Part shown: positions 15,992 through 22,894 of the stretch, piece after piece
Layout: each line of letters starts with the position of its first letter
Numbering within the stretch: the stretch's first letter is position 1
Virus record (IMG/VR): IMGVR_UViG_3300042946_000596
Span: 1-27,763 of that record
Source: a virus
Reading direction: 5' to 3' (one strand)
Length of the DNA: 27,763 nucleotides
Program-made: the position numbers and the translations under genes
Notes under the pieces: generated by a model
The model's database searches: none
What the model was told of the DNA's origin: nothing
The model's input: the letters and a program-made list of their open reading frames with translations, nothing else

Positions 15992-16783
15992 ATGACTACC
16001 GCGATTTCGACTGTGAACAGTGTGTCCTTCGGGAGCCTCGTCCCCGGTTCCCGGCAGATGGCGATCATCGCCGCCAACATGGACGGCGAGCCGATCAACG
16101 AGATGGATCTGACGAAGGTCAAGAACCCGGCCGGTGGCAGTACGACGTGGGAGATCGACAACCAGGGCAACGTCGAGACGTCGCCCGAGATCGTCGGTGT
16201 CCTCGTCGCCATCGGCAAGCGGGGCGTCCTGTGGCCCCGTGAGGAGATCGGTGAGGAGCCGCCGGTCCTCGTCACCAACGACCTCGTCACCGGCTACCGC
16301 GTGTCGGACAAGCTCGGGGACATCGACCCGAAGGCCCTCGAACGCTACCGGACTGGAGATCGCCGCTATGACTGGCACGCGATCTCCGAGGGGCCGGAGT
16401 TCGGGCCGAAGTCTGGCAAGGGTGGCGTCGGCAAGCGGGTGAAGGAGAGCAGGACGCTCGCCATCCTCCGCGACGGCGACGTCTGGCCGCTCCTGATCTC
16501 GGTCGGGCCGGGCAGTCTCGGGTCGTTCCTGCCGTTCCTCAAGAAACTCCCCTGTTTCCACTACGAGGCCGTCATCGGCCTCAAGCTCCAGAAGGAGAAG
16601 TCGAAGAGCGGCATCGGCTACTCGATGATCGTCCCGCGGCTCGTCGGGCAACTGTCCGAGGAGCAGGGCGAGTTCGTTCGTGAGACCTACACGAACAACT
16701 TCAAGAGGATGTTCGCCGCGATCCCGAACGGCGCGACGGTGGCGGCTGACACCTCGACCGTGGACGCCGAAGGCCCGTTCTGA
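15992..16783 (+). CDS. SSB-like single-stranded-DNA-binding protein (candidate)
   Basis: The 263-residue product is placed between a SNF2 helicase/coiled-coil pair and the primase. It has alternating beta strands and a basic loop (KSGKGGVGKRVKESR, about 126-140). It ends in an acidic tail finishing DAEGPF. A C-terminal Pro-Phe after acidic residues is the hallmark tip that bacterial and phage SSBs use to bind partners. GAGGAG lies upstream of ATG 15992. The body does not show a clear SSB signature, so an analogous ssDNA-binding or annealing protein is possible. Confidence 0.5.
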   Translation: MTTAISTVNSVSFGSLVPGSRQMAIIAANMDGEPINEMDLTKVKNPAGGSTTWEIDNQGNVETSPEIVGVLVAIGKRGVLWPREEIGEEPPVLVTNDLVTGYRVSDKLGDIDPKALERYRTGDRRYDWHAISEGPEFGPKSGKGGVGKRVKESRTLAILRDGDVWPLLISVGPGSLGSFLPFLKKLPCFHYEAVIGLKLQKEKSKSGIGYSMIVPRLVGQLSEEQGEFVRETYTNNFKRMFAAIPNGATVAADTSTVDAEGPF

Positions 16784-16784
16784 A

Positions 16785-16827
16785 ACGGACGCCGGGCCGG
16801 TGGCGCGAAACCGACCCGGCCGTCCGT
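16785..16827 (+). other. Large GC-rich hairpin after the SSB-like gene
   Basis: ACGGACG+CCGGGCCGGT pairs with ACCGACCCGG+CCGTCCGT: a 17-bp stem with one bulged base and one G-U-type pair, 8-nt loop. It begins two bases after the stop codon and has no T-run. The following ~120 nt contain further GC-rich self-complementary segments and no credible gene. It may protect the 3' end of the message or be part of a structured RNA ending at the terminator at 16952-16993. Confidence 0.5.
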
Positions 16828-16951
16828 AGCGTGTTCAACCTCGGGCGAGCCTGTCGGCCGGTCGCCCAGGCGCAGGCGGCGTAGTAGCGGCGCAAGTCGA
16901 TGACGGGCGGCAGTGGTCATTCTCCCCACATAGCACCCCATCGGCGTTCTT

Positions 16952-16993
16952 TCCCCTGCTGACCGGAGTGATCCGGTCAGCAGGGGATTTTTT
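16952..16993 (+). terminator. Strong rho-independent terminator
   Basis: A perfect 15-bp stem (arms 16952-16966 and 16973-16987, TCCCCTGCTGACCGG and its complement), 6-nt loop AGTGAT, and a T6 run (16988-16993). It ends the helicase/SSB transcript about 30 nt before the primase gene and separates the two blocks. Confidence 0.93.
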
Positions 16994-17025
16994 CACTACC
17001 ACACATGAGGATGATGGAGTGCAAT

Positions 17026-18642
17026 ATGGCATTTGAGTTCGATCCAGACGAGATGTTCCGGCTCTGCGCACTCTACCTGTCGAAAGGCATGAAGATTGTC
17101 CGCGTCGAGGGCATCTGGCCCAACGGGTACTGCACCTGCGGGAACAAGTCGCACTTCACCGACCCGGCAAACGGCCTCGCCACTGCCGGAGCGAAGAAGT
17201 GCGGCAAGCATCCGGTCGGCGAGGGGTGGGCGAACCACTACGCGAGGTCGGAAGACGACATCCTGCGGTGGCTTGCCGATGGAGTTCCTTTCAATGTCGG
17301 ATTGCTCCTCGGACCCGAGGGCGGCCTGATCGACAACGAGGACGACACCCCCGCCGGGACGGCTTTCCGAGAGTCGCTCGGGCTTGCATTGCTTGAGACT
17401 CCGACATGGACGTCTGGGAAATCAATGCACCAAGCGACTCGATGGACCGAGAAGCTGTCGGTCGTCGGGAAGCAGAAGGAGACGATCTCCGGCCTGGAGA
17501 TTCGCGTGGGATGCGGAAAGATGACACAGAGCGTCTTGCCGCCGTCGTGGCACTGGAGCGGGGTTCAGTACAAGTGGAAGCCGGGCTTCTCGCCCGACGA
17601 CATCGACTTCGCCGAGACCCCGCATGAACTTCTCGTCCCCTTGATCAACGGAGTCGATGGGTCGCCGACGATCGTCAGCAGCAGCGCCCCGGCTCGCAGC
17701 ATCCTGTTTGAGAAGGTCAAGGACGGCGACGGCCGCCACGACAAGATGCTGCGGTGGATGTGGCTGAAGTTCATCAAGACGAACGATCCGCTCAACAGGG
17801 CGACGTCCGAGGAGATGCTTGCGGAGCTTCAGGACACGAATCAGTGCCGCCTCGATCCCCCGAAGTCGAGGGACGAGATCACCGAGATGTTCAACCGCAC
17901 CAGCGAGCGGTTCAGGAAGAAGCTGGAGGGCGGATGGCGCCCCCGAGAGTCAGACCTGACCGACGCGGCGGTGGCCGCGGAGGCCAGGGCGCTCGCGGCG
18001 GGGGGGGACGACAGCGAGTCTCTTCCGGTCTGCGGGCTGATCAAGTACGGCATTGGTCAAGTCCGACCCGCCAGAGATCATCCTGTGCGTCGATGCGTGG
18101 AAGTCGTCGCCGTGTCACGGCAGGGTGTCGCTTTCGATGGACGAGTTCCGCTCCTCGCAGAAGGTGGCGTCGGCCGTGTTCACCGCAACCCAGCGGGTCA
18201 TGCTCGACGCCAATCCGTCGCTGTGGCGAAAGGCGTGGCACGGCCAGGAGCCGTCCAAGAAGAACGGAGGCATAGAGGTTCCCGGCCTTGCGCAACTCCT
18301 CATGGAGAAGAAGCAGGCCGAGGACGACCTGCCCGCGGGGGTGTCGAGCTTGAGGTATGCGGTCGTCGCCGGGTGGCTGCTCGACACCTTCAAGAAAGCC
18401 ACGTCACCGAAGGACGAAGAAAAGCCGGAGCCAAACGAGTCGGGGCGCCCCTGCGAGGTCAAGCCGGGGGTGATCTGGTTCAAATGGGCCAAGACTTGGG
18501 AGGACATCGGCCGGATGCACGACGTCCAGGCCGGGGATCGCCTGAAGCTGAAGCGGATGCTCTGCCAGGAGGTCGGCGTCAAGGACTTCCGCGAGGACAG
18601 GCACACGTTCGGAGGCGTTCGGCAATCGTTCGTGGTGTTTGA
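17026..18642 (+). CDS. Primase-polymerase (AEP-type) N-terminal part; true frame leaves at ~18050
   Basis: Residues 1-~210 match bifunctional DNA primase/polymerases of the archaeo-eukaryotic type. They include a Cys-rich entry (CTCG...KCGKHP, 36-63), EGW..H, FNVGLLLG (89-96), the acidic metal site IDNEDD (102-107), a SGKSMH segment (130-135) and LPPSWH (171-176). A PriCT-like helical domain follows (about 240-310). From about codon 342 the frame becomes an Arg-rich shadow while the real C-terminus continues one frame over (18053-18697). Removing T18057 would join them into one ~556-residue protein. GGAG at 6 nt favours ATG 17026 over 17005. It would prime or copy phage DNA. Confidence 0.8.
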   Translation: MAFEFDPDEMFRLCALYLSKGMKIVRVEGIWPNGYCTCGNKSHFTDPANGLATAGAKKCGKHPVGEGWANHYARSEDDILRWLADGVPFNVGLLLGPEGGLIDNEDDTPAGTAFRESLGLALLETPTWTSGKSMHQATRWTEKLSVVGKQKETISGLEIRVGCGKMTQSVLPPSWHWSGVQYKWKPGFSPDDIDFAETPHELLVPLINGVDGSPTIVSSSAPARSILFEKVKDGDGRHDKMLRWMWLKFIKTNDPLNRATSEEMLAELQDTNQCRLDPPKSRDEITEMFNRTSERFRKKLEGGWRPRESDLTDAAVAAEARALAAGGDDSESLPVCGLIKYGIGQVRPARDHPVRRCVEVVAVSRQGVAFDGRVPLLAEGGVGRVHRNPAGHARRQSVAVAKGVARPGAVQEERRHRGSRPCATPHGEEAGRGRPARGGVELEVCGRRRVAARHLQESHVTEGRRKAGAKRVGAPLRGQAGGDLVQMGQDLGGHRPDARRPGRGSPEAEADALPGGRRQGLPRGQAHVRRRSAIVRGV

Positions 18643-18697
18643 CGACAAGTTCCGCGCTGCACTGGAGCGACTGGCGGCAGGCAGGGTTGACGCCTGA
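18053..18697 (+). CDS. C-terminal domain of the primase-polymerase in the shifted frame
   Basis: This frame opens after a stop at 18038 and gives KSDPPEIILCVDAW..., a compact domain with helices (SSQKVASAVFTATQRVMLDA), typical of the winged C-terminal region following phage primase-polymerases. TTG 18053 could start it independently, but no ribosome binding site is evident, and it fits exactly as the continuation of the upstream product (...KYGIG + KSDPPE...). A one-base insertion (mutation or read error) or a +1 recoding event are the explanations. Ends at 18697. Confidence 0.7.
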   Translation: MVKSDPPEIILCVDAWKSSPCHGRVSLSMDEFRSSQKVASAVFTATQRVMLDANPSLWRKAWHGQEPSKKNGGIEVPGLAQLLMEKKQAEDDLPAGVSSLRYAVVAGWLLDTFKKATSPKDEEKPEPNESGRPCEVKPGVIWFKWAKTWEDIGRMHDVQAGDRLKLKRMLCQEVGVKDFREDRHTFGGVRQSFVVFDDKFRAALERLAAGRVDA

Positions 18698-18904
18698 CGC
18701 CTTTTATAGGGGGATTTCGCGACCCGAAAATGATTTCGCAGTTTCGGAATTGCGTATTGGCGTCATTTTGCCGTAAGTCATTGGTGGCAAAGGCTTTACT
18801 GTGACGCAAGACGAAAATCATTTCGCGTAAGTGCGTATTTGGTCGTCGTAAAGCCTTGTGGTGTAGCAAGTTACGAGTGACGGAAAAAAATCAAGGAGGT
18901 TCGG
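18698..18904 (+). other. AT-rich repeat region; candidate replication origin or regulatory region
   Basis: This gene-free gap is visibly AT-rich in a GC-rich window. It holds two direct copies of CGAAAAT(G/C)ATTTCGC (18725-18739 and 18812-18826), each followed by GCGTATT(T)GG (18752-18760 and 18833-18842), and each nearly palindromic. A third partial copy (TCATTTTGCCGTAAGT, around 18763-18778) lies between. Copy two is flanked by an inverted repeat GGCTTTAC/GTAAAGCC (18792-18799, 18848-18855). Iteron-like repeats in AT-rich DNA between primase and helicase genes suggest an origin. An operator for the helicase gene is the alternative. It ends with AAGGAGG, the helicase ribosome binding site. 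Confidence 0.45.
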
Positions 18905-20566
18905 ATGAGCGATCTGAGGATCAAGGAAGTGATCGGCGGGGCGGGGACGGGGAAGACCACGATGATGGTCAGTGTCCTCTGTAAGGCCCTGGAGCGGCCC
19001 GAGGTGGGCGGCAATCCGTTTGCCCTGGGGTTTTCCAGCTTCACCCGAGCGGCCCGTGGAGAGGCCGCCAGGAGGGCTGGCGCGGCATGGGGCATGGACC
19101 CGTCGGTGCTGGAGAAGGAGGGCTGGTTTCGGACGGCACACTCGGTGGCGTATCGGCAGCTTGGGGTCCAGCGGGGCGAGGTCATCGCCGGGGGCAAGGA
19201 GGACGACAAATGGGTCTCCGAGGCCCTCGGGAGCGACGTGTCGTCGGCGTTCGATGACGAGGAGGAGGGCGGGATCCGGCTCTACGCGGGCGACCCGGTG
19301 GCGGCGGCGGCGCTGAACTACTGGAGTCTGGCGAGGAGTCTCGTCTGCCCCCTGCGGGACGTCGTCGAGGCCGATCAGAACCCCGAGGCGCCACCGGCCG
19401 ACGAGGTCATCAAGCGGATCGAGAGCTACGAGCAGGCCAAGCGGCTGGAGGGGCGGATCGACTTCACCGACATGCTGGGCCGGTTCGTCGGCCTGCGGTT
19501 CGATCCGGCGACCGGGCCGATCGAAGCGACTCCCGAGGGCGCCGTCCCCGACAACGTCGTGGGGTGGATTTTCGACGAGGCACAGGACGCCAGCAAACTG
19601 CTCGACATGGCCTGCCGGAGGCTGGTGACCGGCGACGCCTGCAAGTGGGTATGGCTGGTCGGAGACCCGTTCCAATCTCTCCACTCGTGGTGCGGCGGGT
19701 CTGCGGAGCACTTCCTGTCGTGGGGGACGAAGGACCGGAGCATCATGCCCCGGAGCTACCGATGCGCCCCGCCGATTATGGCTCTGGGGGAGCGATGCCT
19801 TCAGCGGCTCCCTGACTACTGGGATCGAGGGATCGCACCGGCCGATCACGACGGGCGGGTCGAGGAGTCGGAGAACTACGAGGACGATCTGGCCGACATC
19901 GACCCGCGGGAAGAGACGCTGGTGATCGCGAGGACGAACCGCCATGTGAAGAACATCGCGGCGATCCTCGACGACATCGGCATCCCGTTCCGCAGGACGA
20001 AGTCCCGCGGCGAGACGCTCAATCGGGATCTGGGCATGGCGGGGCTGTGGAAGCTCCAGCATGGCGAAGCTGCGACCGCGGAGGAGTGGACTCACGCCAT
20101 CGATTTGCTACCATCCAAGACCATCGACGGCAGGACATGGCTGACCCGAGGGAGCAAGTCGGCCTGGAACAAGGGGCTGAAGTCGCAGTTTGACTACATC
20201 TTCCCCGAGGAGATCGAGCGACTGGGGGCGACGACGCACCTTCAGGAGGCGATCAAGTCGGGTGCCTGGGGCGGCCTGTGTGACGGCGGGACCAAATGGA
20301 CGAACGCCGCCAAGAGGTGGGGCATCGAGGTCGTCGAGAAGCCGAAGGTCAAGATCGGGACGATCCACAGCGTCAAGGGCATGGAGGCGTCGAAGGTGAT
20401 TGTGCTGACGAGCGTCGGACGCAGGACTCGCGAGAGCGAGGAGGCTGACGAGCGTCGGTTTGCCGAGGAACGAAGGATCGAGTACGTCGCCTGCACGCGG
20501 GCGAAACACACGTTGGTCGTGGCGCACGACCCGAGAGAACGCTACCGCATGGAGTTGCCGGTATGA
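18905..20566 (+). CDS. UvrD/Rep-like superfamily 1 DNA helicase
   Basis: SF1A motifs in order: Walker A GGAGTGKTT (11-19), FSSFTRAAR (motif Ia), DEAQD (224-228), VGDPFQS (motif III), RSYRC (motif IV), SVKGMEASKVIVL (motif V) and ACTRAKHTLVVAHD (motif VI, about 529-542). It has 553 residues, smaller than UvrD because insertions 1B/2B are reduced. It would unwind DNA 3'-5' in replication or repair. AAGGAGG lies 5 nt before ATG 18905. It is the likely replicative helicase here, since no DnaB-like gene is present in the window. Its stop overlaps the next gene by ATGA. Confidence 0.92.
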   Translation: MSDLRIKEVIGGAGTGKTTMMVSVLCKALERPEVGGNPFALGFSSFTRAARGEAARRAGAAWGMDPSVLEKEGWFRTAHSVAYRQLGVQRGEVIAGGKEDDKWVSEALGSDVSSAFDDEEEGGIRLYAGDPVAAAALNYWSLARSLVCPLRDVVEADQNPEAPPADEVIKRIESYEQAKRLEGRIDFTDMLGRFVGLRFDPATGPIEATPEGAVPDNVVGWIFDEAQDASKLLDMACRRLVTGDACKWVWLVGDPFQSLHSWCGGSAEHFLSWGTKDRSIMPRSYRCAPPIMALGERCLQRLPDYWDRGIAPADHDGRVEESENYEDDLADIDPREETLVIARTNRHVKNIAAILDDIGIPFRRTKSRGETLNRDLGMAGLWKLQHGEAATAEEWTHAIDLLPSKTIDGRTWLTRGSKSAWNKGLKSQFDYIFPEEIERLGATTHLQEAIKSGAWGGLCDGGTKWTNAAKRWGIEVVEKPKVKIGTIHSVKGMEASKVIVLTSVGRRTRESEEADERRFAEERRIEYVACTRAKHTLVVAHDPRERYRMELPV

Positions 20567-21033
20567 GCGACACCCTATTCCCCATCGCCCCCGACGAGCC
20601 GACGAAGCGAAAGCCCGCCCGCAAGGCGGCACCGAAGCCTGCGGAGGCTGCTGCCCCTGCCCTGCCCCCCCGCGAGCGGAAACCTGCGATCAAGCCGATC
20701 GGGCAGATCGACGGCGCGCCGTGCGACGGCCGGGCCTTCGGAGAGCCGTGCGGGACGACGCTTCGGGACATCTTCTACGAGGACAATGGCGAGTGGCTCA
20801 CCGGATGCTGGGTGTGCGGCTGCGTCCGGTGGATGCCGGTCGTGCCTGGACACCTGCCGGAGCGATCGACGTTCGTCGTTCACGGCGGCCGATTCGACGG
20901 CCTGACGTTCGACGAGATCGCCGAACAGCCGCGAGGCATGGACACGATCCGTCTCTACGCCGGGGATGCGAAAAAGCCGACGATCCAGCGTGAGGCGAAA
21001 AAGTGGCTTGACGATCGGGCTGGGAATCAATAA
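20563..21033 (+). CDS. Cys-rich protein with ExoX-like C-terminal domain
   Basis: The N-terminus (1-45) is Pro/Ala/Lys-rich and disordered. The middle has five Cys (GAPCDG, GEPCG, GCWVCGC), a likely zinc-binding module. The C-terminus (about 106-156) reads HGGRFDGLTFDEIAEQ...RLYAGD...KWLDDR, resembling the small 'putative quorum-sensing-regulated/ExoX-like C-terminal' domain ('fGkykG.t..eia') found alone in phage proteins and attached to ExoX exonucleases. It is coupled to the helicase by ATGA. It may be a DNA-binding helicase partner. The next promoter lies in its 3' end. Confidence 0.55.
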   Translation: MSDTLFPIAPDEPTKRKPARKAAPKPAEAAAPALPPRERKPAIKPIGQIDGAPCDGRAFGEPCGTTLRDIFYEDNGEWLTGCWVCGCVRWMPVVPGHLPERSTFVVHGGRFDGLTFDEIAEQPRGMDTIRLYAGDAKKPTIQREAKKWLDDRAGNQ

Positions 21034-21036
21034 GCT
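21008..21036 (+). promoter_or_regulatory. Promoter for the csrA-led operon
   Basis: TTGACG (21008-21013), 17-nt spacer, TAAGCT (21031-21036), followed by ACCCGGCA. This copies the layout and downstream bases of the element at 4351-4379. The expected start near 21043 leaves a short leader holding GGAGG (21052-21056) before the csrA ATG 21065. Confidence 0.6.
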
Positions 21037-21064
21037 ACCCGGCACGGCATTGGAGGCCGTCAGA

Positions 21065-21235
21065 ATGTCCACGCTCGTCGTAACACGGAAGATCGGCGAA
21101 GCCGTCAGGATTGGCGACGACATCAAGGTGACTCTCATCCGCGCCAAGCGTGATGGAGCCTACCGCCTCGTCATCGAGGCCCCCCGGTGCGTGAAGATCC
21201 TCCGCGAGGAGATTTACAGCGGAGCAGCCAAATGA
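21065..21235 (+). CDS. csrA: CsrA-family carbon storage regulator
   Basis: The 56-residue product aligns over its full length with CsrA/RsmA: VVTRKIGEAVRIGDDIKVTL, RLVIEAPRCVKILREEIY. The RNA-contacting residues near both ends (the early T-R-K and the Arg in LREEIY) are kept. The usual Gly in 'R.G..AP' is replaced by Val. CsrA dimers bind GGA in mRNA leaders and change translation or stability. It has its own promoter and GGAGG and leads a long operon, so it would be made early and could act on host messages or on the phage's own GGA-rich ribosome binding sites. The stop overlaps the next gene by ATGA. Confidence 0.92.
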   Translation: MSTLVVTRKIGEAVRIGDDIKVTLIRAKRDGAYRLVIEAPRCVKILREEIYSGAAK

Positions 21236-21435
21236 AAAGCGGAACGCTCGACGGATTTGTCGTGTTGGCGGCTATGGGGGTCTTCCTCTACATCGCGCTC
21301 GCCCAAACCGTATTTGCGTTCCGACACCCATGGGCAACCGACACCGAGCGGTTTCTGTACATGGGACGCGCGTTGACGTTCGGATCGGTCGATTACGCCG
21401 AGGCGCGGCCTCGGGAAACCAAGGACAAGGAGTGA
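21232..21435 (+). CDS. Small single-pass membrane protein
   Basis: The 67-residue product has one hydrophobic helix (about 8-29: FVVLAAMGVFLYIALAQTVF) with a short N-terminus and a polar C-terminus containing TDTERFLYMGRALTFG and an acidic/basic tail. The start is coupled to csrA by ATGA. No family is recognised. A small inner-membrane protein in a moron-like operon might alter host envelope functions, but nothing in the sequence shows which. Confidence 0.65.
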   Translation: MKSGTLDGFVVLAAMGVFLYIALAQTVFAFRHPWATDTERFLYMGRALTFGSVDYAEARPRETKDKE

Positions 21436-21440
21436 GGGCC

Positions 21441-21746
21441 ATGAAGGTCTATCGGGCTTACGTCAGTTCCAGCGACAGCAATCACTGGGTTGACGAGGGC
21501 GTTCGAGTGATGGTCGAGGGTGTCGAGTACGTTCGGATGGGTTCGACGACGCACGCCACTCTCGTCCCCTTCGAGAGCAACTACGGCGGAAGGTGGCGCG
21601 AGACCCGCGCCGAGGCGTTGCGCGACGTCGCCGCGGCGTTTGAGGAGCGTGCGGTCACCCTCCAGGCGAAGTCTTCGGAGATCCGCCTGAAGGCCGACGA
21701 GGCCGACCTGAACGTCGCGGTCGCCGTCTCTGGGGCCTCCGCATGA
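21441..21746 (+). CDS. Small protein, 101 aa, unknown function
   Basis: The product starts MKVYRAYVSSSDSNHWVDEG, with strands up to ~50, then a long helix (AEALRDVAAAFEERAVTLQA and onwards), an alpha/beta layout. The site AAGGAGTGAGGG precedes ATG 21441. The 'KVY...' start with an 'R.T..EA......E....L' helix occurs in many small phage proteins. No function is assigned. The stop overlaps the next gene by ATGA. Confidence 0.65.
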   Translation: MKVYRAYVSSSDSNHWVDEGVRVMVEGVEYVRMGSTTHATLVPFESNYGGRWRETRAEALRDVAAAFEERAVTLQAKSSEIRLKADEADLNVAVAVSGASA

Positions 21747-22018
21747 ACGCCATGCTGCCATTCATGGCCTCAGAAGCTACCCCACTGGACACCGCAGTGG
21801 CCGACTTTGTCTCCCGGCTCCCCAAGGGCGAGGGACACGTCGGCTGCAACTACCTGTGGTTCGCGTTTGAACACGACCATCCGGCGATCGTCTCCCTCGA
21901 AGACTTCGAGGCTTCGGCCGCCAGGGTCACCGAGACCTCGACGGTCTACGGCCGTCGATTCATCGAGGGCGTCGATCCGGTGGGCGTGAAGGCTCTGTAT
22001 CTGGAGACGTTCGCTTGA
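21743..22018 (+). CDS. Small acidic protein, 91 aa
   Basis: A 91-residue alpha/beta protein with a DTAVADFVSRLPKGEGHVGCNYLWFAF segment and two acidic regions. It has one Cys and no signal or membrane helix. ATG 21743 overlaps the previous stop and its own stop overlaps the TTG start of the Tat-signal gene (TTGA). No family is recognised. Confidence 0.6.
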   Translation: MNAMLPFMASEATPLDTAVADFVSRLPKGEGHVGCNYLWFAFEHDHPAIVSLEDFEASAARVTETSTVYGRRFIEGVDPVGVKALYLETFA

Positions 22019-22449
22019 ACCAGTCTCGTCGCTCATTTCTCGGTCTCATCTCCGCGGTCTCGGCGGCGGTGGCTTCCGGTGTTCGCATCCCAGCGAGTAC
22101 CGAGGTCGCTGCCGCCGGGACTGCGCCGGTCAAGGGGCGTATCAAGCCCGTTGTGTCGGTCAAGGCAACGAAACTTGAGCGCGACCTGCGGAAGCTGCTG
22201 GAGCAGTACATCGTCATCGAGACCGAGGGGATGCAGTGCTTCGACGGGCCGACGCACTGGCGAGTTGTGTACCGCAAGGGCAATGGGGCGACGTCGCCGC
22301 TGGATGCCAACAGGAGCGACTGGGAGCGACTGCGGCCGACCGCCATAAAGCTGACCTCTTACGAACCGCACCCGTACTGGGTGGCAGGCAAGAAGCTCTA
22401 CGCCCCGGTCGATCCATCCGACTACACCATCGAGGTGACGTGGGCATGA
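22015..22449 (+). CDS. Exported protein with twin-arginine (Tat) signal peptide, no. 1
   Basis: The start is TTG 22015, overlapping the previous stop. Residues 1-~35 form a Tat signal: SRRSFLG twin-arginine motif (positions 4-10), a weakly hydrophobic Ala/Val core and a small-residue end. The mature part (~110 residues) has a helix (KLERDLRKLLEQYIVIETEG) and beta-rich Trp/Tyr segments (HWRVVYRKGNG, PYWVAGKKLY). No catalytic motif is recognised. The Tat route exports folded proteins. Another Tat-signal gene and a tatA lie within 1.4 kb, so export by a phage-modified translocase is the likely context. Confidence 0.7.
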   Translation: MNQSRRSFLGLISAVSAAVASGVRIPASTEVAAAGTAPVKGRIKPVVSVKATKLERDLRKLLEQYIVIETEGMQCFDGPTHWRVVYRKGNGATSPLDANRSDWERLRPTAIKLTSYEPHPYWVAGKKLYAPVDPSDYTIEVTWA

Positions 22450-22667
22450 GCCACCGTGTCGAAACCATTCGCCGAATCAGCAGCGGCGACATTCGCGTCG
22501 ATGTCGGGCCGTCACCGGAGAAAGAAGGCAAGGTGAGGCTGTCGGTGTTTTCGCAGCGATTCTTCGTCAGCGAATTGACCATGGACCCAGGCGTAGCCAA
22601 TGAGATCGCCGACGCGATCTACGACCGCATCGTTGAAATCGAGATGGGTGAGGAGGACGACAAATGA
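22446..22667 (+). CDS. Small protein, 73 aa, unknown function
   Basis: Coupled by ATGA at both ends. The product has a beta-rich first half (ISSGDIRVDVG, KVRLSVFSQRFFVSEL) and an acidic C-terminal helix (VANEIADAIYDRIVEIEMGEEDD). No motif, Cys pair or membrane segment is present. It shares the 'strands then helix' build of the next gene, and the two may be related or form a complex. Confidence 0.6.
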   Translation: MSHRVETIRRISSGDIRVDVGPSPEKEGKVRLSVFSQRFFVSELTMDPGVANEIADAIYDRIVEIEMGEEDDK

Positions 22668-22894
22668 GCGACCGCCTACCGAAAGTCATAGTGATCCGCG
22701 AGATATTCAGCGCTCTGAGTTCCGGCCGCGGTGAATGGCACCATGCGGTCAAGCCTCAGGACGGCATGGTTGATGTCGTCTACTACGAGAACGACATCCT
22801 CAGGAACTACATCAGCATCACCCTTGACTCGGCCGAGGCGTTCGCCGCCGCGATCGTGGCGTGTGCGAATGAGATGAGGGCTGCCGAACAATGA
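22664..22894 (+). CDS. Small protein, 76 aa, unknown function
   Basis: Coupled by ATGA to its neighbours. It has strands around KVIVIREIF and YISITL, then a C-terminal Ala-rich helix (SAEAFAAAIVACANEMRAAE). No family is recognised. It lies directly upstream of the second Tat-signal gene. Confidence 0.6.
   Translation: MSDRLPKVIVIREIFSALSSGRGEWHHAVKPQDGMVDVVYYENDILRNYISITLDSAEAFAAAIVACANEMRAAEQ

Noticed and set aside
18687-18710. TTGACG ... TATAGG as a promoter just after the primase
   Set aside because: The spacer is only 12 nt, too short for a sigma70-type promoter; the -10-like box belongs to the AT-rich repeat region.
18818-20095. Long minus-strand reading frame (425 codons) opposite the UvrD-like helicase
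   Set aside because: It is an antisense shadow in GC-rich DNA: Arg/Pro/Val/Asp-rich, no domain, no ribosome binding site, opposite a gene with all helicase motifs.
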